This document shows positions 36,744 to 46,337 of a DNA stretch of 64,000 nucleotides, one piece after another; position 1 is the stretch's first letter; the number at the start of each line of letters is the position of its first letter. The translations under genes were made by a program, and so were the position numbers. The notes below the pieces were generated by a model. That model was not told the origin of the DNA. It did not search any database and saw nothing but the letters and a program-made list of their open reading frames with translations. Source of the DNA: Desertivirga arenae (GTDB lineage: Bacteria > Bacteroidota > Bacteroidia > Sphingobacteriales > Sphingobacteriaceae); assembly GCF_017355785.1 (NCBI RefSeq), contig NZ_JAFEWE010000011.1:1-64000 (forward strand), read 5' to 3'.

Positions 36744-37206
36744 ATTTGTTAGTTTTTTAATTAAAACAAAAGGTAAAATGCTGTCCCGCCTGAGAAACGA
36801 ACAGCACTTTTACACGAATGATAGTCAATATCCCAAATGCGGGTATTGGCTATTAATTTCTTTTAATAGATTGATTGTCTGGTTGATTAATGGTTAGTAT
36901 GCTTTACCGTTTACCTCCTTCCTGTTGCTAAATGCTATTTTTCATATTCAAAGCCTGAATTGTAATGCGCATTAGGATTCCTCCTAACGTCGGAATGACA
37001 AGAGGAGAATTCTCTCACTTTCGTTTGTCATCTCGACCTTAGGAGAGATCATAGAAGCTTGTTATGTAAAGTGCCTTAAGATTCCTTCTATCGTCGGAAT
37101 GACAAGAGGAGAATTCTCTCGCTATCGCTTTGTCATCTCGACCTTAGGAGAGATCTGGGAAGTAAGTTTTATTTGTCTTCATGGTACATTGTTCTATTTT
37201 ATATTT
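36744..37206. promoter_or_regulatory. Intergenic region: SusC pair 1 promoter side and 3' end of the GH95 unit
   Basis: 463 bases between the SusC start and the GH95 stop. The part nearest SusC (36744-36960) is AT-rich and should hold its promoter and a leader; on the minus strand TACCTTTTG (about 36765-36773) is one base off the TAnnTTTG element. The rest is filled by a double copy of the dispersed repeat (separate entry). No gene is evident. Confidence 0.4.
36975..37155. repeat. Dispersed intergenic inverted repeat, locus E, tandemly duplicated
   Basis: Two copies of a unit repeated at 104-base spacing (GATTCCTCCTAACGTCGGAA from 36976 and GATTCCTTCTATCGTCGGAA from 37080). Each continues TGACAAGAGGAGAATTCTCT and, after a short spacer, ends TGTCATCTCGACCTTAGGAG + AGATC. 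Each unit also contains its own short palindrome, GAGAATTCTC. Inner and outer hairpins are both possible. The array lies between the GH95 stop codon (37207) and the SusC pair 1 start. Confidence 0.87.
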
Positions 37207-39777
37207 CTATAATGGTTCGATGATGTAAGACTTTCCTTTTTCTGTAGGGAAATCAATTATATAAGTATCTTTCACATTTAGCTCTGGCAGTTTTGCCTGA
37301 GATGACTTTTCGTAATTCAGTTTCTCCGGAGTAAAAATCAGAGGATTGGAATTTGGTCCATTCGCCGTTTTTGAATTTACAGCCCTAACTTTTACAGCAG
37401 AATCAGTTCTCAATCTGCAATTTCCACCTGTGCCGGAGTAGATCAGGGCCTTCGTTAATTTATTAGCTTTCCAATCAAGATCCACACGAAAATCACCACG
37501 AGCCCGGATCCCTCTGATAAAACCAGTATCCCAAACATCAGGCAATGCAGGAAGCAAATGCATCTCGCCTTCGTGACTTTGTAACAGCATCTCAGTAATA
37601 CCAGCGGTTCCTCCGAAATTCCCATCGATCTGGAACGGTGGATGAGCATCAAATAAGTTCGGATAAGTTCCTCCGCCACTCATTTGTTCGCGTTTTTCTA
37701 GCGGGTTAATATAATTGAAGGCAGATTCGAGGATCTTGTAAGCATGATTCCCATCCTTCAATCTTGCCCACCAGTTCATTTTCCAAGCCATTGACCAACC
37801 TGTACTCACATCCCCCCGATGAATGAGAGATTGCTTTGCTGCAGCCGCCAGTTCAGGAGTTTTGTAAACAGATATCTGATTACCAGGATAGAGGCCAAAC
37901 AGGTGGGAAATATGGCGATGAGCATCTTTAGGGTCGTCCCAGTCTTTATACCATTCCTGGATTTGCCCGTATTGCCCAATATGGTATGGATAGAGCTTTG
38001 CATTCGCAGCTTCCAGTCTTGCCCGGAAATCCGTATCAATTCCAAGGACTTTTGTAGAATTAATGCAGGCATTAAATAATTCGCGAATAATGGCCATATC
38101 CATTGTTGTTGCCATACTAAGCTGATATTCTTTACCTTTAATCTTAATGGTATTTTCAGGAGAGGTTGATGGATTCGTTACCAGAAACTTGCTTTCTGGA
38201 TCCTCAATTAACCAATTAAGCATGAATTGAGCAGCACCTTTCATCAAAGGGTAACCATCCTTCCTGAGAAATTCCTTATCACCCGTGAACTGGTAATGCT
38301 CCCACACGTGGGTACCAAGCCATGCTCCTGCCATTGGCCATGCCGACCATCTTGGCACCCCTTTCGGATCCCAGTCATATCCTCCCGGAGGTGAAGTTTT
38401 AGCCCATAGATCTGAGTTATGATGTACAACCCATCCTTCTGAAATATTGTAGTTAGTTTTAGCGGTTTTTGCTCCGTTAATAGCCAGCTCTTTCATGAAA
38501 TCGAATAAAGGCTGATGCAGTTCGGAAAGATTGGCATTTTCGGCGAGCCAGTAGTTCATCTCGGTATTGATGTTGGTGGTATAATTACTTCCCCAGGGCG
38601 GTTGAACAGCGTCGTTCCAGATTCCCTGAAGATTTGTTGGTCTTGATCCCAGTCGCGAGCTTGAGATCATCAGGTAGCGTCCGAACTGATAGTATAAAAC
38701 CTGCAAACCTTTATCGCCACCGCGACTTTTGAAAGCTTTCAGTCTCTCATCCATAGGAAGTTTAGCAGGGGCAGAACCAGATCCTAAACTAAATTGGACA
38801 CGGTTAAATAAAGCTGAATAATCGGCTATATGGGTTTGTTTAATCTGGTCGAATGATTTACGAAGCGCGTCTTCCATATTCGCTTTAGCTTCTATAGCCG
38901 GATCTTTTCCTTCAAAACCCGGCGATCTATCAAAACCATTAAAACTGGTTGCTTCGGTAAGATAGATCGTTACAGCATTAGCATTTTTAACGGAAATACT
39001 ATTTCCGGAAATGGAGGAGCTTCCTCCCTCTGTACTAACCTTCGCATGGATCTGGAAGGTCATGCCTTCTCCGTTCGGACTTTCATCATAAACTACTTGT
39101 CCGGGTTCGTATTCGCGGTTAGCCACGTGCTTAGGAGCCTTCCCTTTTAGAACAAGATAATCATTGGCTACTGCTGAAGTTTGGTAATGGAGTTTACTTA
39201 GAAGATCAGCCGTAAAATTAATTGCGCCTTTCTTATCCGATGTGATCCTTACCATCATTACCTTATCAGGATGACTAATGAAGGTTTCGCGAACGTAATT
39301 TACTCCATTCACCTTATATCTTACAGTCGACACTGCATTATTAAGATTAAGATCACGATAGTAAGATAACGCTGTAGAATCCTTTAATGTGAAATTTATG
39401 GCAAGATCGCCTAAAGGCAAATAGCGGGCGGAATAGGGGCCCTGCATCTTTTTCCAAAGGGTAGCAGCTTTAATGTAATCTCCCTCAAACACTGCCTGCC
39501 GGACCTTAGGTAATATTTCAGGTCCATCTGGATTATTTCCAGAATTGGGATAACCAGACCAAAGCGTATTATCATTCAGTTGAAAGCGCTCACGGTTTAC
39601 TCTTCCAAACACCATTGCCCCAGTCTTGCCATTTCCCAAAGGCAAGGCTTCTTCCCATGCAGAAGCAGGCTTGCTGTACCATAACTTCAGGTCTGGATCA
39701 CTATTACCCTGTCCGAAAGCCAGACCAGTAGACAACGCAAATAGAATAAGCGCTTTATATTTAAAAATTAGGTGCAT
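37207..39777 (-). CDS. GH95 alpha-L-fucosidase (or alpha-L-galactosidase)
   Basis: Secreted inverting enzyme of 856 residues; signal peptide ending GLAFGQ. N-terminal beta domain with the GH95 signature [20 protein letters not shown] and GAMVFG, then the (alpha/alpha)6 barrel. Catalytic-site motifs match characterised GH95: N402-I-N404 in NINTEMNYW (the two Asn that activate water with an Asp) and D718 in [25 protein letters not shown] is also present. GH95 enzymes remove alpha-1,2-linked L-fucose or L-galactose. It is the last gene of the SusC pair 2 operon, 3 bases after GH2, with the tandem repeat array 3' of it. Confidence 0.95.
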   Translation of the reverse strand: MHLIFKYKALILFALSTGLAFGQGNSDPDLKLWYSKPASAWEEALPLGNGKTGAMVFGRVNRERFQLNDNTLWSGYPNSGNNPDGPEILPKVRQAVFEGDYIKAATLWKKMQGPYSARYLPLGDLAINFTLKDSTALSYYRDLNLNNAVSTVRYKVNGVNYVRETFISHPDKVMMVRITSDKKGAINFTADLLSKLHYQTSAVANDYLVLKGKAPKHVANREYEPGQVVYDESPNGEGMTFQIHAKVSTEGGSSSISGNSISVKNANAVTIYLTEATSFNGFDRSPGFEGKDPAIEAKANMEDALRKSFDQIKQTHIADYSALFNRVQFSLGSGSAPAKLPMDERLKAFKSRGGDKGLQVLYYQFGRYLMISSSRLGSRPTNLQGIWNDAVQPPWGSNYTTNINTEMNYWLAENANLSELHQPLFDFMKELAINGAKTAKTNYNISEGWVVHHNSDLWAKTSPPGGYDWDPKGVPRWSAWPMAGAWLGTHVWEHYQFTGDKEFLRKDGYPLMKGAAQFMLNWLIEDPESKFLVTNPSTSPENTIKIKGKEYQLSMATTMDMAIIRELFNACINSTKVLGIDTDFRARLEAANAKLYPYHIGQYGQIQEWYKDWDDPKDAHRHISHLFGLYPGNQISVYKTPELAAAAKQSLIHRGDVSTGWSMAWKMNWWARLKDGNHAYKILESAFNYINPLEKREQMSGGGTYPNLFDAHPPFQIDGNFGGTAGITEMLLQSHEGEMHLLPALPDVWDTGFIRGIRARGDFRVDLDWKANKLTKALIYSGTGGNCRLRTDSAVKVRAVNSKTANGPNSNPLIFTPEKLNYEKSSQAKLPELNVKDTYIIDFPTEKGKSYIIEPL

Positions 39778-39780
39778 GTT

Positions 39781-42237
39781 TTACAGATTTAAAAAGACAG
39801 ATGGAATACCTTCGGACCTCACAGCTACCGTACTATTACCACCATTCGTTTTTACTTTGACGATTGCGCGACCGTTATACATCTGCACATATCTTGACCC
39901 GGAAGAAGTTCCCTGATTATCGATTAGTTCGCCGTCGCCTGCGAGAGAGAACCGGGCCCAGTTAGCTGCGTCAAGACATTGTACATTATTATTATCGAAT
40001 AATTTTACCTCAACAGTTTGAATCCCCTTTTCCTCAGCAACTTTGGTTAAAGTCATTCTAGCTGGCTTAGTCCATTTCTGCGTCTGATATTGGAAATTTA
40101 TCGCATCTTCAACTTTAAGTTTTCCTTTTTTAGCAACAACCTTTATGTTATTAGCACCTGCATTAAAGACAAGGGTCCAGCGAAGTCCAGCTGAGGGGAA
40201 ATCCTGACTATTACGTTTTTTTATCCCATAACTTTTGCCATTAAGGAAAAGCTCTGCTTCATCACAATTGGAATATACCTTAACCATTTTTTCCTCCCCG
40301 GCATCACCCCATCTAACGGGCCAGGAATGACCATAGATATGTACCATTAGTTTATCTGTCCAATAGGATTGATACACATAAAAAACTTCTTTCTTTGTAA
40401 AATCCCGTTCAACAACACCTTTTTGGTTCATGTAAGGGACAGGGTTATCCGGACGGACGGGAGTTGAAAAATCTTTAAAAGGCCATTGTGCGGTACCAGT
40501 AAGCCAAGGCATCGTTTCCTGTTCTTTCAGGTGCCAGTCCACAAGATTACAGATATAGGATTCGCTCCAGTCGCCGTCTTTAGAAACACGGGCACTACCT
40601 CCGAATAAGGAAGCATCACCTGGCCGTTCATCGGCGGCTCCTGCCCTTTTCACTTGCGATAAGGCTTTATCCGGACTTTCAGAATGACGGCCAGCATGGC
40701 TATCACCGCCCCACTCCACATGAAGGAAATGCTTTACTTTTTTAAACTCCTCTTCGGTCACCTGCTGGTATTCCGTGTAGATCCCGCGATACCAACCGGC
40801 CCAAATAGATGGAGAGTAAACATCCACAATATCACTGCAGAAGTCGCAGCGGCGGATTGCGGTTTTACGGGAAGCATCCAAGCGGTGTGAGAGATCATTA
40901 AGCTCCTTCATGAAGACCCTGATCTTCTCTTTGTCGAACTCCGCAAAATCTCCAGGCCAATCATTTTCATTTCCTAAGCCCCATATAATAACAGATGGAT
41001 GGTTATAATGCTGCTCGATCATGTTCGTTAGCATGTTGCGTGCCTGGGCTTTATAGACGTCTCCACCCAAGCCTCCACGGCACCAGGGAATTTCCTCCCA
41101 TACAAGGATTCCAAGGCTATCACAAAGATTTAAGACAATACGGGACTGCTGGTAATGCCCTAGGCGGATGAAATTGACGCCCATTTCTTTCATCATCTTC
41201 ATCTCAGTGCGGATTTCATCTTCAGTCATAGCTGCTGCAACACCTGCATGGTCTTCGTGACGATGCGTTCCTCTTAATAAAAGGCGTTTCCCGTTAAGCA
41301 TAAACGGCCCTTTTTCTATAAACTCAAAGTTCCGGAAGCCTACTTGTTCAGTTTGTTTACAATCTCCTTGTGCGGTTTTTATGCTTACTTCAACCGTGTA
41401 TAAAGGTGGTTGGGCAGGAGACCAAAGAGCGGGACTTTTAACACTGAAACGCGCAAGACTAAGGTCGCCGTTTAATGTGTTAAGCGGTATCTTTGTACGA
41501 TGAATCACCTTTCCCTTTGGATCGATCAATTTTATTTCAGCATCCGCTTTAGATATATTTTCCGGATTATACAACCTCGCTTTTACGCTTAAGGTCCCGG
41601 CTTTCCCAGCTTTATCAACTTCTGCGAAAGCAAAAACTTTATCGATAGAAAGCGCGGGGGTATAAACCAGGTTAACATAACGATAAAGTCCCCCATAAAC
41701 ATTAAAATCGGAAAGATCTGAAGGGATCATTTCCAGGTCGCGGGAATTATCGGTGCGAATAGAAACAGGAATTTGCCCCTTGAACTGCTTCTGAAATAGG
41801 TCTGTTTTCTTAAAAGCTTCTACAGCTTGGGTAATATCCGCTGTCCATTCGTCGTAGCCACCAACATGAGAAGCTACTTTTGTGGTATGAACATAAACTT
41901 CTGTTTTTTGACCGGCACCTTCAAAATGTAGAATTATCCTTCCGTTCTTATAAGGGTTTTCTACTTTGATCTGGGTGCGATACCAGGAGGGTCCCTGGTA
42001 ATAATTCACATCCGGATCAACCCCATCAGTTGCATTTACACAATGCGGCAGGGTTACTTTTTGCCATAAAGGCACACTTTCGGGGTTTCCTTTTCCGACC
42101 GAACGTACAGCTTCCCATATACCTCCCAGATCCTGTCTGAGGAATTCCCAGTTATTAATTAGTCTTGTTGCCTTTTGAGCAGAAACTTGCTGCGCAATTA
42201 GGGTTATAGTAAAAAATAATAGAATAAATCGTTTCAC
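39781..42237 (-). CDS. GH2 beta-galactosidase/beta-glucuronidase-type enzyme
   Basis: Secreted retaining beta-glycosidase of 818 residues, signal peptide ending QQVSAQ. Sugar-binding, sandwich and barrel domains in order: NYYQGPSWYRTQIKV, then the barrel with GTHRHEDHAG, VNFIRLGHYQQS, IIWGLGNENDWPG (acid/base Glu424) and LHVEWGGDSHAG (nucleophile Glu508). A C-terminal DUF4982-like domain with KVYSNCDEAELFLNGKSYG and a final Ig-like module follow. The HVEWGG nucleophile context differs from canonical E. coli LacZ. Galactosidase, glucuronidase or another beta-specificity cannot be separated here. It lies 3 bases before GH95. Confidence 0.92.
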   Translation of the reverse strand: MKRFILLFFTITLIAQQVSAQKATRLINNWEFLRQDLGGIWEAVRSVGKGNPESVPLWQKVTLPHCVNATDGVDPDVNYYQGPSWYRTQIKVENPYKNGRIILHFEGAGQKTEVYVHTTKVASHVGGYDEWTADITQAVEAFKKTDLFQKQFKGQIPVSIRTDNSRDLEMIPSDLSDFNVYGGLYRYVNLVYTPALSIDKVFAFAEVDKAGKAGTLSVKARLYNPENISKADAEIKLIDPKGKVIHRTKIPLNTLNGDLSLARFSVKSPALWSPAQPPLYTVEVSIKTAQGDCKQTEQVGFRNFEFIEKGPFMLNGKRLLLRGTHRHEDHAGVAAAMTEDEIRTEMKMMKEMGVNFIRLGHYQQSRIVLNLCDSLGILVWEEIPWCRGGLGGDVYKAQARNMLTNMIEQHYNHPSVIIWGLGNENDWPGDFAEFDKEKIRVFMKELNDLSHRLDASRKTAIRRCDFCSDIVDVYSPSIWAGWYRGIYTEYQQVTEEEFKKVKHFLHVEWGGDSHAGRHSESPDKALSQVKRAGAADERPGDASLFGGSARVSKDGDWSESYICNLVDWHLKEQETMPWLTGTAQWPFKDFSTPVRPDNPVPYMNQKGVVERDFTKKEVFYVYQSYWTDKLMVHIYGHSWPVRWGDAGEEKMVKVYSNCDEAELFLNGKSYGIKKRNSQDFPSAGLRWTLVFNAGANNIKVVAKKGKLKVEDAINFQYQTQKWTKPARMTLTKVAEEKGIQTVEVKLFDNNNVQCLDAANWARFSLAGDGELIDNQGTSSGSRYVQMYNGRAIVKVKTNGGNSTVAVRSEGIPSVFLNL

Positions 42238-42364
42238 TTTTGCTTTTCTTGTTGCATCCTCTCCTGCCCTTGACCATCATTAGTCTTACCGTTGCAGAGG
42301 ACCCTTTTTTGTAAAACATTACCGCAGTAACCGAATGAATAAAAGATATCAGAAAGGCGATTAA

Positions 42365-44008
42365 TCACTGTGAAGGTAGTTTCCCCTCTCCTGCCCAGTT
42401 CTTTAATAAATTAAAAATGTTCCCTTTTCTCTGTGCCTCTGTTGTCACCTTATTGACGGCTACCTCGCCCATTCTTTCTTTTAACTGAGCTAAATAAAGG
42501 CTTCTCGGGTTAACGTTAACGCCCCAGCTTTCCCAATAACCATTGCCATTCCTGGCTAAACCAGTACAGCCAATTCCCCAGTTCCTGGCGCCCTTAGGGC
42601 TTTCCACCTTTATATCGTTCTTATATGACTTACAATTCCAGAACATCGACTGCGCTCCGGCCCATCCGTGACCAGAACCCATATCTTTACGATTCTGTGT
42701 CCTGATTTCCCCGCCATAAATATTATCAAACAACAAACCTGTCGCCCAGCGATGGTGAGGTCCTATATCTGCATATGTATCCGTTGCATACGAATCAAGG
42801 AACACATTGGGTCCGGGAACTCTTGAACCAGTTACAAAATCGTGTCGGCCGCCACGTGTGAAGCAACGTTGAAAAAGGTTAAAAGATGCACCAGCCTCGA
42901 GGTTAAAGGAATATTTTCTTCCACCTGTAGTTTCCGACTTGGGGTCTAACATTGCGCATTCTTCAACAGTATTATAAATGCTTTGATCGCTAATTGATAC
43001 ACAGGCATAACCGAAGTAAAGAGCTGTTACTTGTTTAACCCAGCAATTTTCGGCGCGTATTAATTCGACCGCCACCCACCCGTGTTTTTCATCATCATCA
43101 TTAACATAAACAGAGGTAAGTCGCAAATTTTCAACTCCACAATTGTTGACCCTGCCTGAAATATTGGTTTTGAAAATGTAGCCTCCACCATACTTTGTTT
43201 GAAGAGGGTCTACAACGGGGGCATCAAGAGTTATGGTATTAGCGCTTACTGAAAGAACTTTTCGTTCATAGGCTATATCATATCCATCAGCAGTCCAACC
43301 GTACTGAGACATTTGTATATCATCTACCCACTGTTTGTTGGGAACACGATACACCGCAATTTCATCGCCTGCAATTATCCCTTCCGCATTTTCAATATCG
43401 AATGTATTACTACCAGTTGGAACATAGCCGGTCGTGATTTTCTTTCTTGTTCCTGTAATTTCTCCCGTTCCACTTCCCGTTCCTTTTATTTCGATAAGAG
43501 AATGTTGTGCTCTCTTTGTTGCCCTGATAATGGACCCCGTACTTCCTTGTCCTTCCCCCCTGATCACTATTCCGCTTTTAGTAATCTGAAGAGCCCCTTC
43601 AACATCATAAACCCCTGCCTTAAGCAGGACAGCTCCCCGGTAACCATTCACGTCTGGTGGAAGTTCTGCCACCTCATTGATCGCATTCTGTATGTTTATC
43701 CTATTGTCACCTGCAATGGGCGAGATGGTTTTCTTCACACTTACCTCTGGTAAAGCAACACCCCCACCTGAATATCCCGCGCCTGAAAAATCCGGCACGC
43801 GGTTATCCTTATTAGTCTCACCTTCGTTAGCATACCTATTATAGATGAGTTTGCCTTGGGTAGATAGGTAAACCAGAGAGCTGTTATCTTCTATTGGTTC
43901 TTCTGGGGTGGGTTCATCGCCAACTTCAACTTGTTCCTTCTTTTTACATGCGATTAATACCAGGAATGTAAGAGATAGAACTTTCAAACTTTTTAATCCT
44001 TTTGCCAT
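42365..44008 (-). CDS. Beta-helix lipoprotein, paralog 2 (unassigned enzyme family)
   Basis: Lipid-anchored protein of 547 residues; lipobox LIACKKK (Cys about 21) followed by an acidic linker, suggesting surface display. It is a close paralog of the protein at 20731-22251, sharing VPDFSGAGYSGGGVALPEV, GAVLLKAGVYDV, SGIVIRGEGQGSTG, KYGGGYIFK, GGRKYSFN, GGRHDFVTGSRVPGPNVF, ADIGPHHRWATGLLFDNI, MGSGHGWAG and SLYLAQL. It is co-transcribed with SusCD pair 2, a fasciclin lipoprotein, GH2 and GH95. As the lipidated member, it is the best candidate for the first endo-acting cut at the cell surface (inference). Chemistry, lyase or hydrolase, is unknown. Confidence 0.82.
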   Translation of the reverse strand: MAKGLKSLKVLSLTFLVLIACKKKEQVEVGDEPTPEEPIEDNSSLVYLSTQGKLIYNRYANEGETNKDNRVPDFSGAGYSGGGVALPEVSVKKTISPIAGDNRINIQNAINEVAELPPDVNGYRGAVLLKAGVYDVEGALQITKSGIVIRGEGQGSTGSIIRATKRAQHSLIEIKGTGSGTGEITGTRKKITTGYVPTGSNTFDIENAEGIIAGDEIAVYRVPNKQWVDDIQMSQYGWTADGYDIAYERKVLSVSANTITLDAPVVDPLQTKYGGGYIFKTNISGRVNNCGVENLRLTSVYVNDDDEKHGWVAVELIRAENCWVKQVTALYFGYACVSISDQSIYNTVEECAMLDPKSETTGGRKYSFNLEAGASFNLFQRCFTRGGRHDFVTGSRVPGPNVFLDSYATDTYADIGPHHRWATGLLFDNIYGGEIRTQNRKDMGSGHGWAGAQSMFWNCKSYKNDIKVESPKGARNWGIGCTGLARNGNGYWESWGVNVNPRSLYLAQLKERMGEVAVNKVTTEAQRKGNIFNLLKNWAGEGKLPSQ

Positions 44009-44098
44009 AGTTGCATAATGATAAATAGCCAGGCAGGAAGGCCTGATCCTGGCTAGGAATAATGTTAGATGTGTTGCTAATAAGTGTAGATATCAGGT

Positions 44099-44821
44099 CT
44101 ATTGAGGGACTGTAGTTGTTAAAAAACGATCTATCACATGAACTACACCGTTAGTTGCAAGCAGACTGCTGGTTCTAACATTTCGCACTCCGTTAAGCTG
44201 GACCGGATAGTCAGAAGTGTTTGAAGGGGAACTATTTAAAACCTGAAGTGTCATTTGTGATTCAGGATTCGGACTAAACGCTGAGCTTGAGTGACGAGTA
44301 ACTCCTGTAGGCAGAGCCGATAAGGATCCTGCAGGGGCAAGAGTCTTTACTGTAACCGATTGAATGGGAGGAAGCGTATAGTGGCTGTATTCTCCCTCAA
44401 TGATCAGATACTCGAAATAACGCCTAACGAATTCTTTTGAGTAGCTGTTCCAGTTTGTTGCAGCCTTTCCGTTCACCAAATTGGCACCGAAGAAACTATC
44501 ATTTGGAGGAGTAGATCCACGGCTTATGGCATCGTTATGAAGAAAAATGTATGTTCTTCCTGGCTTTTTATACTCGTTACTGTCAATTTCGGCATATCGA
44601 ATTCCTTCCAACATCCTACTGAAGATAAGATTATCTGAACTGGTACCAGTAGCCCTGTCTTTCAAATATTGCCATGCTGTTCTATTTAACTTCGGATCAA
44701 GCGTATGAGGTGTTCTATCATAATCTTCCTGCAGATCCAGGCCGAACAATGTGCAGCCCGATAAACCCCAAAGAACGGTCAGGAAGAATAGGTATACTAT
44801 TCTAATTTTAATAGCTTTCAT
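44099..44821 (-). CDS. Fasciclin-domain lipoprotein in a SusCD operon
   Basis: Small surface lipoprotein of 240 residues; lipobox LSGC (Cys about 23). One Fas1-like domain is visible: TAWQYLKDRA, LIFSRMLEGIRYAEIDSNEY, GRTYIFLHNDAI near the start, and the diagnostic H2 motif SLLATNGVVHVIDRFL at the end. The middle is long and divergent. It lies 7 bases after SusD and before the beta-helix lipoprotein. Fas1 lipoproteins occur beside SusCD pairs in Bacteroidota and may act as extra glycan-binding or assembly subunits, filling the place of SusE/SusF; that role is inferred from position only. Confidence 0.82.
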   Translation of the reverse strand: MKAIKIRIVYLFFLTVLWGLSGCTLFGLDLQEDYDRTPHTLDPKLNRTAWQYLKDRATGTSSDNLIFSRMLEGIRYAEIDSNEYKKPGRTYIFLHNDAISRGSTPPNDSFFGANLVNGKAATNWNSYSKEFVRRYFEYLIIEGEYSHYTLPPIQSVTVKTLAPAGSLSALPTGVTRHSSSAFSPNPESQMTLQVLNSSPSNTSDYPVQLNGVRNVRTSSLLATNGVVHVIDRFLTTTVPQ

Positions 44822-44828
44822 ATTTCTA

Positions 44829-46331
44829 TTAGTTATAGGATGGGTTTTGAATAAGTTTTTTATTGTCCTCGAGAAGACTCCGGTGAATTGGCCAAAGAAT
44901 TTTGTTCATATCGTTACCAAAACCAGCAGTACTAGGCTGGCCGGTAAGCCTTTGAATACGATAATTAATGATTGGATCCATGATCTCCTTGACCTTATCG
45001 GTTCTAACAATGTCAAACCAGCGCTTTCCCTCGGCAAAAAGCTCGTAACGGCGCTCTGTAAGAATTGCGTTTTCGAGGTTCTGTGGAGATGATGCTTCAG
45101 GACTGGTAGCCGTAATAGCAGGTAATCCCGCTCTCACCCTTGAATAATTAAGAAATTTAATGGCATTCGCCTTATCTCCCGTTGCATTAAGTACCTCTGC
45201 ATAAAGCAAATAAACATCCGCCAGGCGGTACATTATCAGATACACAGGATATGCTTCATTTATGCTTGCATTACTACCAAGAGAATTAACAGGATAATAC
45301 TTCAAAATCTTATCTATATGGCCAACTCCCTCAAGTGTGTCGATAGTTTTTGTTACTCTGGTATCTGCTTTATTCTTCTTCCAGTCTGCGTGAATTATAG
45401 AATCTACCCTTATAGGATTATTGCTCCTTCCCACTGATACAGGAATGCAAGCACACCCATTTGTTGTATAATCCCAATGAATACTCCAGATAGATTCATT
45501 GGTAGTGCTTGGGCTGGTGAACAAATTTTTCCAGGTAACCTGAGGCTCAAGGGTTGCCCCGGAAGTTCCATGTACAGTACCTTTTGGCCCTTTGGCAACA
45601 AAAACCTTTTCTAACCACAACTTCGCGTTCGAATGGTCCTTTCTCCACATATAGACATCACCTAAAATAGAAGCAATTGCAGCTTCCCCAATATTCCAAA
45701 CTACAGGAGTCTGATTTTTAGGGATTAGATCATAGGCCTTCGTCAGATCGGGGATTATAACATCCGTAAAGATCTTTTCCTTTGGGTCTCTTGGAACCTC
45801 GCCGCTCTGAGCAAGACTTTCATATGGCTCTGTCCTTATTGGAGCATCACCCCATATCCTTACTATATAGAAGTAACATAAGGCTCGAATTGCATAACAT
45901 TGGGCGAGCGTACTATTAACAGTAGCTGCAGTAACATTCGGATCATAATCGCGAACGTTTGGGACTCTGCTGATCATCAGATTGGCTCGAGCGATAGTAC
46001 GATAAAGATTATTCCAGTTAGCACTTCCATTTCCGGAAGTCAGCGTATTGATCGCCAGTTCTGTAATAGTGCTATTAGGATACTGAGAGCGATCAAAATT
46101 ATCTGACCTTCCTTCTCCCCAATAATGATACATGCCGGAGAATCCTTCTCCGTCGCCAGTCATTACTTCCTGGAACGAGCTATAAACACCAGCAAGACCA
46201 GCGGTTATATCTTTTCCCGATTTAAAGTATGCGCTTGAAGAAACCTGGGAAAGGGGCTCTTCTGTTAAAAACTCCTTACATGCTGTTAATGAAACAACAG
46301 TGACTAATATACCTGCTAATATCTTTTTCAT
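44829..46331 (-). CDS. SusD/RagB-family outer-membrane glycan-binding lipoprotein (pair 2)
   Basis: Surface lipoprotein of 500 residues; lipobox SLTAC (Cys about 19). SusD features: TEEPLSQVSSSAYF, ARANLMISRVPNVRDYDPN, QCYAIRALCYFYIVRIWGDAPI, YLIMYRLADVYLLYAEVLN, NYSRVRAGLPAI, ENAILTERRYELFAEGKRWF and the C-terminal ILWPIHRSLLEDNKKLIQNP. It starts 6 bases after SusC and precedes the fasciclin lipoprotein. It would bind oligosaccharides produced at the surface by the beta-helix lipoprotein. Confidence 0.96.
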   Translation of the reverse strand: MKKILAGILVTVVSLTACKEFLTEEPLSQVSSSAYFKSGKDITAGLAGVYSSFQEVMTGDGEGFSGMYHYWGEGRSDNFDRSQYPNSTITELAINTLTSGNGSANWNNLYRTIARANLMISRVPNVRDYDPNVTAATVNSTLAQCYAIRALCYFYIVRIWGDAPIRTEPYESLAQSGEVPRDPKEKIFTDVIIPDLTKAYDLIPKNQTPVVWNIGEAAIASILGDVYMWRKDHSNAKLWLEKVFVAKGPKGTVHGTSGATLEPQVTWKNLFTSPSTTNESIWSIHWDYTTNGCACIPVSVGRSNNPIRVDSIIHADWKKNKADTRVTKTIDTLEGVGHIDKILKYYPVNSLGSNASINEAYPVYLIMYRLADVYLLYAEVLNATGDKANAIKFLNYSRVRAGLPAITATSPEASSPQNLENAILTERRYELFAEGKRWFDIVRTDKVKEIMDPIINYRIQRLTGQPSTAGFGNDMNKILWPIHRSLLEDNKKLIQNPSYN

Positions 46332-46337
46332 AGCTGC

